Shown: piece by piece, positions 1 through 7,249 of the stretch | Position numbering within the stretch: the first letter of the stretch is position 1 | Layout: every line of letters starts with the position of its first letter | Source: Solibacillus silvestris_B | GTDB lineage: Bacteria > Bacillota > Bacilli > Bacillales_A > Planococcaceae | DNA length: 39,962 nt | Direction of reading: 5' to 3' | NCBI RefSeq assembly: GCF_051967575.1 | Contig: NZ_JBQCJW010000034.1 | Location: 1 to 39,962, forward strand | Notes under the pieces: generated by a model | Seen by the model: only the letters and a program-made list of their open reading frames with translations | Told to the model about the DNA's origin: nothing | The model's database searches: none | Made by a program: the position numbers and the translations under genes

Positions 1-40
1 GCACCTCCTTTGATTGATACATTTATCGTACCGGAGGTGC
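1..40. repeat. 8-bp perfect inverted repeat covering an SD
   Basis: GCACCTCC (1-8) and GGAGGTGC (33-40) are perfect inverted copies separated by 24 bases. The right arm contains the Shine-Dalgarno GGAGGTG for the ATG at 44, so an RNA stem here would hide that site. The left arm sits on the window edge, so the structure may extend further left. It could also be chance, because any anti-SD-like CCTCC pairs with an SD. Confidence 0.4.
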
Positions 41-43
41 CTG

Positions 44-229
44 ATGTTTTATATGCGTTGTTTGATTACGGGCTTACCTTTTTTCATGTTTTTCAATAAA
101 AGAATTAAGAGTATTTCCGCAGAAGCTATGGGACTAGCGGGAACAGCAAAATCTATTTTGCGACGAAAGCGTCCGACCCGGAATGGAAATCAACCCCATG
201 TTATGGTGATGAACCCTAATCCGGAATAA
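44..229 (+). CDS. small hypothetical protein, 61 aa
   Basis: I do not recognise this family. The ATG at 44 is chosen because GGAGGTG (33-39) lies just upstream; an earlier in-frame TTG at 14 has no ribosome binding site. The protein starts with a short hydrophobic stretch (about residues 2-16) and continues as a basic, Arg-rich tail. Its last ~13 codons overlap a 26-base motif that recurs at 2771-2796, and its stop lies in a small hairpin (AATCCGG 218-224 / CCGGATT 230-236). The end may therefore be repeat-derived rather than selected protein sequence. It could be a real micro-protein or a remnant; the SD is the main support. Confidence 0.3.
   Translation: MFYMRCLITGLPFFMFFNKRIKSISAEAMGLAGTAKSILRRKRPTRNGNQPHVMVMNPNPE
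188..213 (+). repeat. 26-base dispersed motif, copy 1
   Basis: A 26-base stretch centred on the near-palindrome CCATGTTATGG matches 2771-2796 at 24 of 26 positions. Here it encodes the end of the small ORF at 44-229; at the second site it is non-coding. It may be a relic of a mobile-element end, but no transposase is visible, so its origin is undetermined. Confidence 0.5.
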
Positions 230-268
230 CCGGATTATAATATGGTAAAATTTCTTCGGAGGTGTTTT

Positions 269-565
269 ATGACGATAGAATTAATTTTTACATTGGCTAT
301 AGTTCTGGGGATTGTTTCACTTATAGATAAAATATATGCAAAAGTTAATTTAGATAATTATTCTCCAATTTGGGAGTATATTCTAAAAGCCTTTTTATAT
401 GGCTTTATCGCAATATTTACAATGCTTTATAGAAAGGAATCCCTACACGATGTTTCTCCGCTTGAATGGGCCATAATTGCAGTTTCTATAATCGAAGGAA
501 CAGGGAACTATGTTAATTATGTAAAAGAATCAAAGAAAAGAAAAGAAACAAAAAAGGAATCCTGA
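269..565 (+). CDS. small membrane protein, 98 aa, unknown function
   Basis: ATG at 269 follows CGGAGGTG with ideal spacing; an ATG at 242 is in frame but has no SD. The protein shows three hydrophobic segments (about residues 3-19, 38-54 and 66-82) and a highly charged Lys/Glu-rich tail from about residue 86, typical of a small integral membrane protein with a cytoplasmic end. A TATAAT-like element (236-241) precedes it but no good -35 is visible. It lies downstream of the 61-aa ORF in the same direction and is followed by degraded DNA. I recognise no family. Confidence 0.6.
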   Translation: MTIELIFTLAIVLGIVSLIDKIYAKVNLDNYSPIWEYILKAFLYGFIAIFTMLYRKESLHDVSPLEWAIIAVSIIEGTGNYVNYVKESKKRKETKKES

Positions 566-855
566 AGAAATCAATGTTATGTTGTACCGCTTGTTTACGG
601 CTGGGCAAATTGAAACTCCCTTTGCATATGATCGGCAAGAGCTTTAATAATCTGTGTTTAGCGAATGGAGTCTCCCGGTTAAGGATATTTTTTCATGCAG
701 TATATTACATTTAATAAGAAACATAGGGCAAGCAATGCAGATTTTCTAATAGCAGCTTATATGGATGGCAATGGTGCATAACCTGACATATATGCACCCA
801 TTGCCTGTTTGATTATTTCATTTTTGCATAATCGAAGTTTAATCTTTGTAAGCTA
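566..855. other. gap with coding-like remnants
   Basis: This 290-base gap has no convincing gene. Two short plus-strand frames look protein-like: 579-647 (22 codons, with MLYRLFTAGQIETPF) and 695-781 (28 codons, ending DFLIAAYMDGNGA). Neither has a well-placed ribosome binding site. They may be fragments of decayed genes. The second runs into the hairpin at 767-805. Confidence 0.3.
767..805 (+). terminator. hairpin, probable terminator
   Basis: GGCAATGGTGCATA (767-780) pairs with TATGCACCCATTGCC (791-805) apart from one bulged C. T-rich DNA follows to about 822. It would end transcripts from the 98-aa membrane gene and separates it from the convergent YcgG-family gene. Confidence 0.6.
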
Positions 856-1590
856 CTATATTTCCGTTTTATGCCGAAACGGGCATTTCCCTAGAATTGG
901 CTCAATATCATCGCCGATAAAGGATTGCTTCCATTCATTATGCGCCGGGTCGCCAAAGTGGCCGATATCCGGATGCTTAGGCAGCTGATCCCAAACTTCC
1001 ACACGTTTTCGCACTTTTTCCCGTGACATAATTCCGCCTTTTTCGGTTCCTTTTAATCCTTCAAAGATTTTGCGCGGCTGAAAACCGAGGACCATCGCAT
1101 TTCCCAGATGCCGGGTTTTTCGCTTCTTATATGCCGGGGCATTGCCGAACACAAAGATAGGCTCACCAGCGAAATGGAAATCCCATAAGTAATGATCGGG
1201 GTCACGGGGGCTATTTTCAGGCCATTCCACTTCATCCACCGTATGCAGGTGTTGGAGAATATCCCAAAATTGCTTTCGGTAATCATCTAGAGAACCTTCC
1301 TTCTCAAAAGGCTCAACAAATACGAATAGACCGTGTCTTTTGTAGTTTGGCAACTTAAATAAATCCAGAAAACCCTCTACTGCTGCAGGAAGATTGCTCC
1401 AGTCATCCTGCGTGATATAAGCGTAGCGAAGTTCACCTTTCAGCTCACCGCTCATCCCGAAAAAGCAGGGGAATGTTTTATCGGTTACCGTGTTATGAAA
1501 AGTTTCGTATTCTTTATAAAGCCAACTTGGCAAGTCTGTCCTCGTTTGAAAATCTTCTTTTGTTAGTAAAGCCTGCTCTTTCGTAATCAT
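856..1590 (-). CDS. YqcI/YcgG family protein (FPC/CPF motif)
   Basis: This 244-aa protein has both family hallmarks: FPCFFG near residues 40-45 and KCPF near residue 236. ATG at 1590 is chosen because GGAGGAG lies 5 bases upstream; an ATG at 1617 adds nine unlikely residues. Characterised relatives of this family, such as DcsA (D-cycloserine pathway) and GntA (guanitoxin pathway), are heme-dependent enzymes that hydroxylate guanidino nitrogens; most Bacillus members are uncharacterised. The gene diverges from a DDAH-like amidinohydrolase across a 171-base shared upstream region, which makes a guanidino or arginine substrate plausible but unproven. Family assignment is firm; substrate is inference. 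Confidence 0.9.
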   Translation of the reverse strand: MITKEQALLTKEDFQTRTDLPSWLYKEYETFHNTVTDKTFPCFFGMSGELKGELRYAYITQDDWSNLPAAVEGFLDLFKLPNYKRHGLFVFVEPFEKEGSLDDYRKQFWDILQHLHTVDEVEWPENSPRDPDHYLWDFHFAGEPIFVFGNAPAYKKRKTRHLGNAMVLGFQPRKIFEGLKGTEKGGIMSREKVRKRVEVWDQLPKHPDIGHFGDPAHNEWKQSFIGDDIEPILGKCPFRHKTEI

Positions 1591-1761
1591 GCAATCTCCT
1601 CCATTATCATTCTTCATCTATATATTTAATGCTAGTCAATACCCCATCGCAAATTTCTTGAAACAGCAACGTTCAAAGGGAACTAAATGTGATGAATAGT
1701 TTATGAAATGAATAAACGAGGGAATGGAGTATGGATGAATCAAGAAATTGGAGGATGATTT

Positions 1762-2616
1762 ATGGTGAATACAATTACAAAACAATCTCAAATACAATGT
1801 AAAAGTGAATATGGAACACTTAAAAAAGTGATACTATGTGAGCCTAAATATATGGAAATTAAAGAAGTGATCAACGATATTCAAAAAAAATATAAACATG
1901 ATAATATTGACCGGGAACTTGCCATTTTGCAGCACCGGAAATTTGAACAAACTTTGCGCAATGCGGGTGTGGAAGTGATTAAACTGGAGCCAAGCAAGGA
2001 GCATCCTGAACAGGTCTTCACAAGGGATATTGGTTTTTCACTAGGGAACCGCTTATTTATTTCCGAGATGGCTAACCCGATTCGCCAAGGTGAGGAGGAA
2101 GTATTGGCAGAGTGGATGAATAAGCACGATCTGGCATATAAAAAGCTTTCAACGCACTCCATTGAAGGCGGCGATGTCATAGTGGATGGCAAGCGAGTAT
2201 TTATTGGCGTCAGTCACCGTACATGTAAGGAAGCGATTCAAAAGCTGAAAAGAGAACTGCCGGAATTTGATATTCTCCCTATTCCTTTTAATCCGAAATA
2301 TTTACACCTCGACTGTGTCTTCAATATACTTTCACCAAAAGATGCATTAATTTTCCCGGATGCTTTCGATCAACAGGTTGTGGCTTTATTGTCAGGCATG
2401 TATCATCTAATCGAAGTGGGGGAAAGTGAGCAGTTTTCAATGGGCACAAATGTACTGTCTATCGGCCGTAATCGAGTGCTGAGTCTGCCGGTCAACCGTA
2501 ATGTGAATAGGCAGATGAGACAGCATGGCTATGAAGTATTGGAAGTGGATTTTTCGGAAATCATTAAATCAGGCGGATCATTCCGCTGTTGTTCAATGCC
2601 GATTGTGCGCCAATAA
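1762..2616 (+). CDS. DDAH/arginine-deiminase-fold amidinohydrolase
   Basis: This 284-aa protein belongs to the guanidino-group modifying superfamily (dimethylarginine dimethylaminohydrolase, arginine deiminase, amidinotransferases). Catalytic elements are visible: TRD at 87-89, EGGD at 135-138, LHLD with His182, and the C-terminal GGSFRC with nucleophile candidate Cys276 before SMP. Enzymes of this type attack the guanidino carbon through a Cys thioester-like intermediate and release an amine plus a ureido product. Full length, start set by GGAGGATGATTT before ATG. Its divergent neighbour is a YcgG-family gene, so the substrate may be an N-modified arginine. True DDAH activity cannot be assigned from sequence alone. 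Confidence 0.88.
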   Translation: MVNTITKQSQIQCKSEYGTLKKVILCEPKYMEIKEVINDIQKKYKHDNIDRELAILQHRKFEQTLRNAGVEVIKLEPSKEHPEQVFTRDIGFSLGNRLFISEMANPIRQGEEEVLAEWMNKHDLAYKKLSTHSIEGGDVIVDGKRVFIGVSHRTCKEAIQKLKRELPEFDILPIPFNPKYLHLDCVFNILSPKDALIFPDAFDQQVVALLSGMYHLIEVGESEQFSMGTNVLSIGRNRVLSLPVNRNVNRQMRQHGYEVLEVDFSEIIKSGGSFRCCSMPIVRQ

Positions 2617-2770
2617 GAAATAACGTTGTTGTTAACAGCGAAATTGGATCTTCAGTTTATAATATATGCCCTATACGCAATGCTCATTCTATTTAAGGAC
2701 CTTTCTAAATTCCGCTTTTAGTGTATATTAAGAATAAACGAGGCTCTTCACCAAAAATTGGGGATGACAA

Positions 2771-2796
2771 AATCAACTCCATGCTATGGTGATGAA
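2771..2796 (+). repeat. 26-base dispersed motif, copy 2
   Basis: Second copy of the 188-213 motif (24/26 identical), here non-coding and 58 bases before degV. Just upstream, TCACCAA/TTGGGGA (around 2749-2766) forms another small imperfect hairpin. Tandem small palindromes like this occur at the ends of some insertion sequences, so a decayed element is possible. Confidence 0.45.
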
Positions 2797-2853
2797 TCAT
2801 CAATACGCAAAAGGTAAGCGGGATTGATTACGTAATTTTGAAAGGAAGGTACA

Positions 2854-3705
2854 ATGAGAAAAATTATTTTATCGACTGAGAGTGGAGCGGATTTACCGAA
2901 AGACCTGGTTGAAAAACATCAAATTCAAGTAGTACCGATGCACGTTATCATGGATGGGAAGGATTATTTAGATGGGGAGCTGTCCGTAGAGGAAGTTTTT
3001 GATTATTACAGTCGCATCAAAAAAATACCTTCTACAGCAGCAACGAATGTACAAGAGTATCATGATTTATTTACGAAAATTAGGATGGATTTTCCTGATA
3101 GCATCATTATTCACATTGGTTATACATCAAAAGCATCTGCTTCCTTTCAAAGTGCGGTAATTGCTGCAGAAGGTTTTGACAAACTATTCCTTATTGATGC
3201 ATTGAATGTTACAGGAGGATTGGCTGCAGTCGTGATGTATGCAGCTGCTATGCTTGAGGAGGATCCTGAAATTGACTATGGGCAATTAATAGAAAATATA
3301 GAATCCATCGTCCCTAAAACAAGATTGGCTTTCCTTCCAGGCAGCTTGGATTTCCTGAAAGCAGGGGGACGTGTAAGCAACATCGCGTATATTGGAGGAG
3401 CATTATTAAAAATAAAGCCCTGTATTGAGTTAAAAGAAGGGAAGCTTGTTTCAACTAGAAAATACCGCGGCAAGATGGATATCGTTGCGGAAAAGCTTTT
3501 GAAGGATTACTTAGATGAATACAATATTGATAGAAAACAACTTTATTTAATCTACTCAGTTGGACTTGACGAAAACATTAAAAAACGATTGGACGAAATT
3601 GCCAAGGTAGCTGGTTTCAAAAATGTAACATGGATGCAAGCAGGAGCAATGATTTCTACTCATGCTGGACCAGGAGGCTTTGGAATTGCAGGGATGGAAT
3701 GTTAG
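2854..3705 (+). CDS. DegV family fatty-acid-binding protein
   Basis: A 283-aa DegV-fold protein. The N-terminus KIILSTESGADLP, the PSTAATN segment near residue 58 and GYTSKASAS near 89 match the lipid-contacting regions of the family; the C-terminus has the STHAGPGGFGI motif. DegV/FakB proteins bind a fatty acid and present it to the kinase FakA for phosphorylation, feeding exogenous fatty acids into phospholipid synthesis. No fakA is nearby. Start set by GGAAGG six bases upstream of ATG. It is a single-gene unit closed by the terminator at 3773. Family call is secure; the bound lipid is unknown. Confidence 0.93.
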   Translation: MRKIILSTESGADLPKDLVEKHQIQVVPMHVIMDGKDYLDGELSVEEVFDYYSRIKKIPSTAATNVQEYHDLFTKIRMDFPDSIIIHIGYTSKASASFQSAVIAAEGFDKLFLIDALNVTGGLAAVVMYAAAMLEEDPEIDYGQLIENIESIVPKTRLAFLPGSLDFLKAGGRVSNIAYIGGALLKIKPCIELKEGKLVSTRKYRGKMDIVAEKLLKDYLDEYNIDRKQLYLIYSVGLDENIKKRLDEIAKVAGFKNVTWMQAGAMISTHAGPGGFGIAGMEC

Positions 3706-3772
3706 CAGTATGGATAGAATTTTATGGTCGTCCGCGTTAAAAATTTTAAATACAATATTTTAAATAAACAAA

Positions 3773-3809
3773 GAGAACGAATCTTCATTGAGGGGATTCG
3801 TTCTTTTTT
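3773..3809 (+). terminator. Rho-independent terminator after degV
   Basis: GAACGAATC (3775-3783) pairs perfectly with GATTCGTTC (3795-3803) and is followed by TTTTTT. The same arms recur in terminators at 16926 and 21422. Confidence 0.9.
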
Positions 3810-3994
3810 GGGTGATATATATAGTTTAATAGGGGGATTGGGATAAAGGGGGACACAGAGACTCATCTGGAATTGGTGTTCAAAGTTTACAAATCCTAAC
3901 TGCCCGACCAGCTTAGCACAATCAATTTATTTTTGGTAAAATATAGTATGTAATTGTAGTGCAAATGAGGATGCTGGTTAAAGGGGAAAAAGGG

Positions 3995-4822
3995 ATGATT
4001 TCAGAATTAAAGCAAAATGATTTTCGTAAATGTTTAGGATTATTAAATGAGCAAGGACAGCTTGAGGCGAAAGCGATTATTGCTGGGGTAAACCCTGGGC
4101 GCATATTTGTAGATGATACTGTTACACCTGATTCAGGGCTTATATGGTTAGGAAATAATGATGGCTTTATATTTATCGGGAATGAAAGTAATGAGCAATT
4201 CAATAAGGAAATAAATAATTTTATTGATGAGGTAATAGCACCGGAAGCAAAGGAAATCGGATTGAATTGGTTTGAAGGGGTAGGCAATCATGAAAAATGG
4301 AATGCAACGATTGAATTATTATTCAAACATCGCGAATACGGAAGCTGGCTGCAAAAAGTATATATATTAAATAAAGGGCAATATAAACCCGAAAGCGAGC
4401 CCATGCTGCCAGAAGGGTACACGGTACAGAAAATAAACAAATCCCTTTATGAAAACGATAATGGCTCAATCAAAAATATAGAGTTTCTTCATAGAAAGAT
4501 TCTAGAGTTTTGGTCGTCGCCGGATTTCTTTTTTAGTAAAGGAATTGGCTATTGTATTGTTTATAAGAACGAAATTGTGAGTGTCTGTTTTTCTGGATTC
4601 GCCGTAGAAAATATTCATTGTATAGACATTGAAACGTTAGAGGCACATCAAGGGAAAAAATTGGCTCAAACAATCGCCCATACTTATGTAAAAAATTGCT
4701 TCGACAATAATATGGTGCCTTATTGGGATTGTATGGAAGGAAATAAGCCTTCTGTGGCAGTCGCTGAAAACTTGGGATTTCAGAATGCATTTAACTATAT
4801 CGGGTATGAATTTTTATTTTAA
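3995..4822 (+). CDS. GNAT family acetyltransferase
   Basis: About 275 aa, resembling the GNAT_acetyltran family found in Bacillus. The C-terminal half carries the acetyl-CoA fold: the beta strand with CIVYKNEIVSVCFSGFA, then IDIETLEAHQGKKLAQTIA (the acceptor-loop/pyrophosphate-binding segment) and the final ENLGFQ strand seen in N-acetyltransferases. The N-terminal half is family-specific. I chose ATG at 3995 because AAAAAGGG precedes it; an upstream GTG (3959) has no SD. The substrate is not predictable. The following tmrB gene is 61 bases away in the same direction, so the two may be co-transcribed. Confidence 0.82.
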   Translation: MISELKQNDFRKCLGLLNEQGQLEAKAIIAGVNPGRIFVDDTVTPDSGLIWLGNNDGFIFIGNESNEQFNKEINNFIDEVIAPEAKEIGLNWFEGVGNHEKWNATIELLFKHREYGSWLQKVYILNKGQYKPESEPMLPEGYTVQKINKSLYENDNGSIKNIEFLHRKILEFWSSPDFFFSKGIGYCIVYKNEIVSVCFSGFAVENIHCIDIETLEAHQGKKLAQTIAHTYVKNCFDNNMVPYWDCMEGNKPSVAVAENLGFQNAFNYIGYEFLF

Positions 4823-4883
4823 ACGGAATGCAGTGGAAATAATCGGATAAATTAATGCATTATTCCAGAAAGAGGTTTTTCAA

Positions 4884-5468
4884 ATGATCATTTGGCTAAA
4901 TGGTGCATTTGGTGCTGGGAAGACACAGACCGCATATGAATTGAAACGCAGAATTCCTAATTCCGTTATTTATGATCCAGAGCAAGTTGGCTTTTTTATA
5001 AACAAAAATATTCCGAAAGAGCTGACAAAAGGGGATTTTCAAAGTCATGGAATTTGGCGGGAATTTAATTATAAAATATTGAAGTATATACACAGTCAAT
5101 TTAATGGCACGATCATTATTCCAATGACAATCGTAAATCCGCTTTATTATGAGGAAATTATAGGACGCCTGAAAGCGGAGAGTGTTGAAGTGCAGCATTT
5201 TGTTTTATGGGCATCAAAGGAAACGCTGAAGCGCAGGTTAAAGAGCAGGTTTGAAAAGAAAAATTCGTGGCCGGAGCAGCAAATTGAGCGCTGTATGGAA
5301 GGCCTTGAGCATGAAACTTTTGATGGCCGGATTGATACAAATAATCTTTCAATCGAACAAGTCGCAGAATTGATTGCGGCTAAGCTCCAAATTAGCCTTC
5401 ATCATGATGAGAGAAGCAGTTTAAAGAAAAGATTGGATCGTTTTGTGATGCGTGTAAAGCGTATATAA
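4884..5468 (+). CDS. tmrB: tunicamycin resistance ATP-binding protein TmrB
   Basis: 194 aa, strongly resembling B. subtilis TmrB over the whole length: the start MIIWLNGAFGAGKTQT with Walker A G7-T14, then DPEQVGF, DFQSHGIWREFNY, IIPMTIVNP and ASKETLKRRLKSR. TmrB is a membrane-associated P-loop protein that protects cells from the nucleoside antibiotic tunicamycin, probably by binding it in an ATP-dependent way. Start ATG 4884 follows AAAGAGG. The gene ends at a strong terminator. Function in this organism is inferred from homology. Confidence 0.92.
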   Translation: MIIWLNGAFGAGKTQTAYELKRRIPNSVIYDPEQVGFFINKNIPKELTKGDFQSHGIWREFNYKILKYIHSQFNGTIIIPMTIVNPLYYEEIIGRLKAESVEVQHFVLWASKETLKRRLKSRFEKKNSWPEQQIERCMEGLEHETFDGRIDTNNLSIEQVAELIAAKLQISLHHDERSSLKKRLDRFVMRVKRI

Positions 5469-5481
5469 TCATGATTTTAAC

Positions 5482-5527
5482 AAGCTGATTTGTCATATGC
5501 TTATATGATGAGTCGGCTTTTTCTTTT
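5482..5527 (+). terminator. terminator after tmrB
   Basis: A long imperfect stem (5482-5498 with about 5503-5519, several G-U pairs) ends in GTCGGCTTTTTCTTTT. A second hairpin CGGCTTTTT/AAAAAGCCG (5514-5537) overlaps it. Confidence 0.75.
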
Positions 5528-5547
5528 CAAAAAGCCGAAACAATAAG

Positions 5548-5579
5548 AAAGAACCTGGAGTTTTAATTCCAGGTTCTTT
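5548..5579. terminator. 12-bp perfect hairpin, bidirectional
   Basis: AAAGAACCTGGA (5548-5559) pairs perfectly with TCCAGGTTCTTT (5568-5579). It lies between convergent tmrB and the 25-codon minus-strand ORF and can serve both; the minus side is T-rich. Confidence 0.8.
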
Positions 5580-5632
5580 GATTATCACTTATCTTCCTCC
5601 ATGACACACTGCCTCGCTTTCAGATTAAATTT

Positions 5633-5710
5633 TTAGATTGCTCCAAAAATACTCTGTTTAAGCTTATTCAGTTTTTGTTGGTCCTTTTGAGATTGATCAT
5701 TCGCACTCAT
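5633..5710 (-). CDS. 25-aa micro-protein, possibly forespore-expressed
   Basis: A 25-residue ORF starting MSANDQSQKDQQ and ending SIFGAI; hydrophilic, Gln/Lys-rich, with a hydrophobic end. ATG at 5710 is preceded by GGAGGG with 8-base spacing, and a sigma-G-like promoter lies 45-74 bases upstream on the same strand. A perfect hairpin follows downstream. Composition resembles minor small acid-soluble spore proteins, but I cannot match a named family. Three signals in order (promoter, SD, terminator) argue against chance, though the ORF is very short. Confidence 0.45.
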   Translation of the reverse strand: MSANDQSQKDQQKLNKLKQSIFGAI

Positions 5711-5754
5711 CGGGTTAACCCTCCAGTCACTTAGATTTGAAGTGAAATCTTTAA

Positions 5755-5784
5755 TAGTATAGGCCGTATTTTATTTTTTATACA
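5755..5784 (-). promoter_or_regulatory. sigma-G-like promoter for the 25-aa ORF
   Basis: On the minus strand TGTATA, 17 bases, TATACTA. This is close to the forespore sigma-G consensus (TGMATA, 17-18, CATACTA). The predicted RNA start is about 20-25 bases before the SD. Confidence 0.4.
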
Positions 5785-5949
5785 CTGATATTTTTTTATC
5801 GGATAAAGTTTTTACAAAAAAGTGTTTTGTATCATAGTGTTAAAAATTGAATATAAATGAATAAACCGATGCTGACTTATAATACAGAATACGATCATTA
5901 ATTTTACGCATATTAGATTAGACTCTACTCTTTTCGGAGGTGAAATAGG

Positions 5950-6093
5950 ATGGCGAAGAAAAGTAAGACGAGCTTCACGAAAAATAAAAAGGAAAAAAAG
6001 GATACAAATCGTCGTGAAGAGTATTCAAAAGAATTCAATCAAGTAATTCATAATAATCCGCCGCAGGAAGTAACAAAGCACCGAGGGACATAA
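5950..6093 (+). CDS. 47-aa highly basic small protein
   Basis: 47 residues starting MAKKSKTSFTKNKKEKK, strongly basic in its first half, then a mixed segment containing EYSKEFNQVIHNNPP. SD CGGAGGTG lies 6 bases before the ATG, a strong signal. It diverges from the 25-aa ORF. The size, charge and lack of hydrophobic core are typical of minor spore-core proteins, but I cannot place it in a named SASP family. A hairpin CACCGGG/CCCGGTG (6104-6130) follows the stop without a T-run. Confidence 0.6.
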   Translation: MAKKSKTSFTKNKKEKKDTNRREEYSKEFNQVIHNNPPQEVTKHRGT

Positions 6094-6151
6094 TATTGTT
6101 GTGCACCGGGGAAATTTTTAGTACCCGGTGTATGTGATTTCCGCAACTTAT

Positions 6152-6160
6152 TGTTATAAT
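6152..6160 (+). promoter_or_regulatory. extended -10 promoter element
   Basis: TGTTATAAT is a perfect extended -10 (TGnTATAAT), 37 bases before the DUF2829 start. No convincing -35, which extended -10 promoters can lack. Confidence 0.5.
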
Positions 6161-6197
6161 ATGTGTAAGATAAATGAATACATAAAGGAAGATGAAT

Positions 6198-6419
6198 ATG
6201 ACATTTGAAGAAATTTTGCCCCGTTTAAAAAATGGAGAAAAAATTATCCGTAAAGGCTGGGGTGGTGCTGAACTATATGTAAAGTATGTACCGGCGACTA
6301 AATTGGATGGCTTGGACATGAACCCGTACTTTGTTATTAATGTAACAGGTGAGGGATATACAATGTTTACACCGACAGTTTGTGATATTTTAGCGGATGA
6401 TTGGGAAATCGTTATATAA
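6198..6419 (+). CDS. DUF2829 (Tad2-like) protein
   Basis: 73 aa. The N-terminal MTFEEILPRLKNGEKIIRKG, then W(G)G and LYV, and the C-terminal DILADDWEIV, are the conserved edges of the DUF2829 fold. The phage anti-Thoeris protein Tad2 belongs to this family; Tad2 binds and sequesters the cyclic ADP-ribose-type signal made by Thoeris. Many chromosomal DUF2829 proteins have no known role. ATG 6198 is chosen over 6192 because AAGGAAG is then 6 bases away, and the product begins MTFEE as relatives do. No phage genes surround it. Family call good; signal-binding function is inference. Confidence 0.8.
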   Translation: MTFEEILPRLKNGEKIIRKGWGGAELYVKYVPATKLDGLDMNPYFVINVTGEGYTMFTPTVCDILADDWEIVI

Positions 6420-6430
6420 CAAAATTTTTG

Positions 6431-6463
6431 CTGACTTGTTTTATGCAGGTCAGTTCTTTTTTT
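6431..6463 (+). terminator. terminator/attenuator directly before SDR gene
   Basis: CTGACTTG (6431-6438) pairs with CAGGTCAG (6446-6453, one G-U) and is followed by a T-rich run. The run ends exactly where the SDR ribosome binding site (GGAGGG, 6464) begins, leaving no room for a promoter. Confidence 0.8.
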
Positions 6464-6475
6464 GGAGGGAATTAA

Positions 6476-7198
6476 ATGGAAAATCAGTTTGAAAATAAAG
6501 TAGTCGTTGTAACAGGCGCTGCTTCCGGAATCGGGTGTGCTCAGGCAGCAGCCTTTTTAAAGGAAGGGGCTACGGTTGTTGGCATAGATATTCAGGAAGC
6601 AGCTATAACAGACGAGAAATACCGTCACTATGTAGGAAGTGTAGCAGATCAGCAGTTTATTGACGCAACAATTGAAAAGTTTGAATGTATCGATATTTTA
6701 TGCAATACAGCCGGGATGCTCGATGGCTATGCTCCGTCACTAGAAACAGAGGGAAAATTATGGGACGAAATTTTTGATGTCAATGTAAAAGGAATGTTCT
6801 TAGTGACGAATGCTGTACTGAAGCAAATGCTGCTGCAAAAGCGCGGCGTAATCATCAATATGGCTTCGATCGCAGGAATGGTAGCGGGTGGCGGCGGTGC
6901 AGCATATACGGCTTCAAAGCATGCGGTAATTGGTTATACGAAGCAGCTTTCCTACGATTATTGTAAGGAAGGTATACGTGTGAATGGGATTGCGCCAGGT
7001 GCGATTGAAACACCGATGAATGCAGCAGACTTTGAAGGAACAGGCGAGATGGCGAAATTGGTGGCAGAGCAAACACCGGCTGGACGATGGGCAAAGCCTG
7101 AAGAGGTTGCAAATATTACAGTGTTTTTGGCGAGTGAAGCAAGCGACTATATGCATGCAACGATTATACCGGTTGACGGCGGCTGGATGAACAAATAA
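6476..7198 (+). CDS. SDR family oxidoreductase
   Basis: 240-aa classical short-chain dehydrogenase. Cofactor motif TGAASGIG at 13-20, Asp38 after the second strand (points to NAD rather than NADP), DVN at 101-103, catalytic Ser131, Tyr144 and Lys148 (YTASK), and PGAIETPM after it. The usual NNAG motif is changed to NTAG (77-80). The product is 3-oxoacyl-ACP-reductase-like in size, but many such proteins reduce other ketones, so the substrate is open. SD GGAGGG. It has no promoter of its own between the preceding terminator and the start, so expression probably depends on read-through from the DUF2829 unit. Confidence 0.9.
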   Translation: MENQFENKVVVVTGAASGIGCAQAAAFLKEGATVVGIDIQEAAITDEKYRHYVGSVADQQFIDATIEKFECIDILCNTAGMLDGYAPSLETEGKLWDEIFDVNVKGMFLVTNAVLKQMLLQKRGVIINMASIAGMVAGGGGAAYTASKHAVIGYTKQLSYDYCKEGIRVNGIAPGAIETPMNAADFEGTGEMAKLVAEQTPAGRWAKPEEVANITVFLASEASDYMHATIIPVDGGWMNK

Positions 7199-7202
7199 AG
7201 TG

Positions 7203-7231
7203 TTGCCATTATTTTAAATTTACTCCATAAT
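7203..7231 (+). promoter_or_regulatory. sigma-A promoter of queT
   Basis: TTGCCA (7203-7208), 17 bases, CATAAT (7226-7231). This predicts an RNA start near 7238 and a leader of about 113 bases. Confidence 0.65.
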
Positions 7232-7249
7232 GAATTGGTGCAAAAACAC

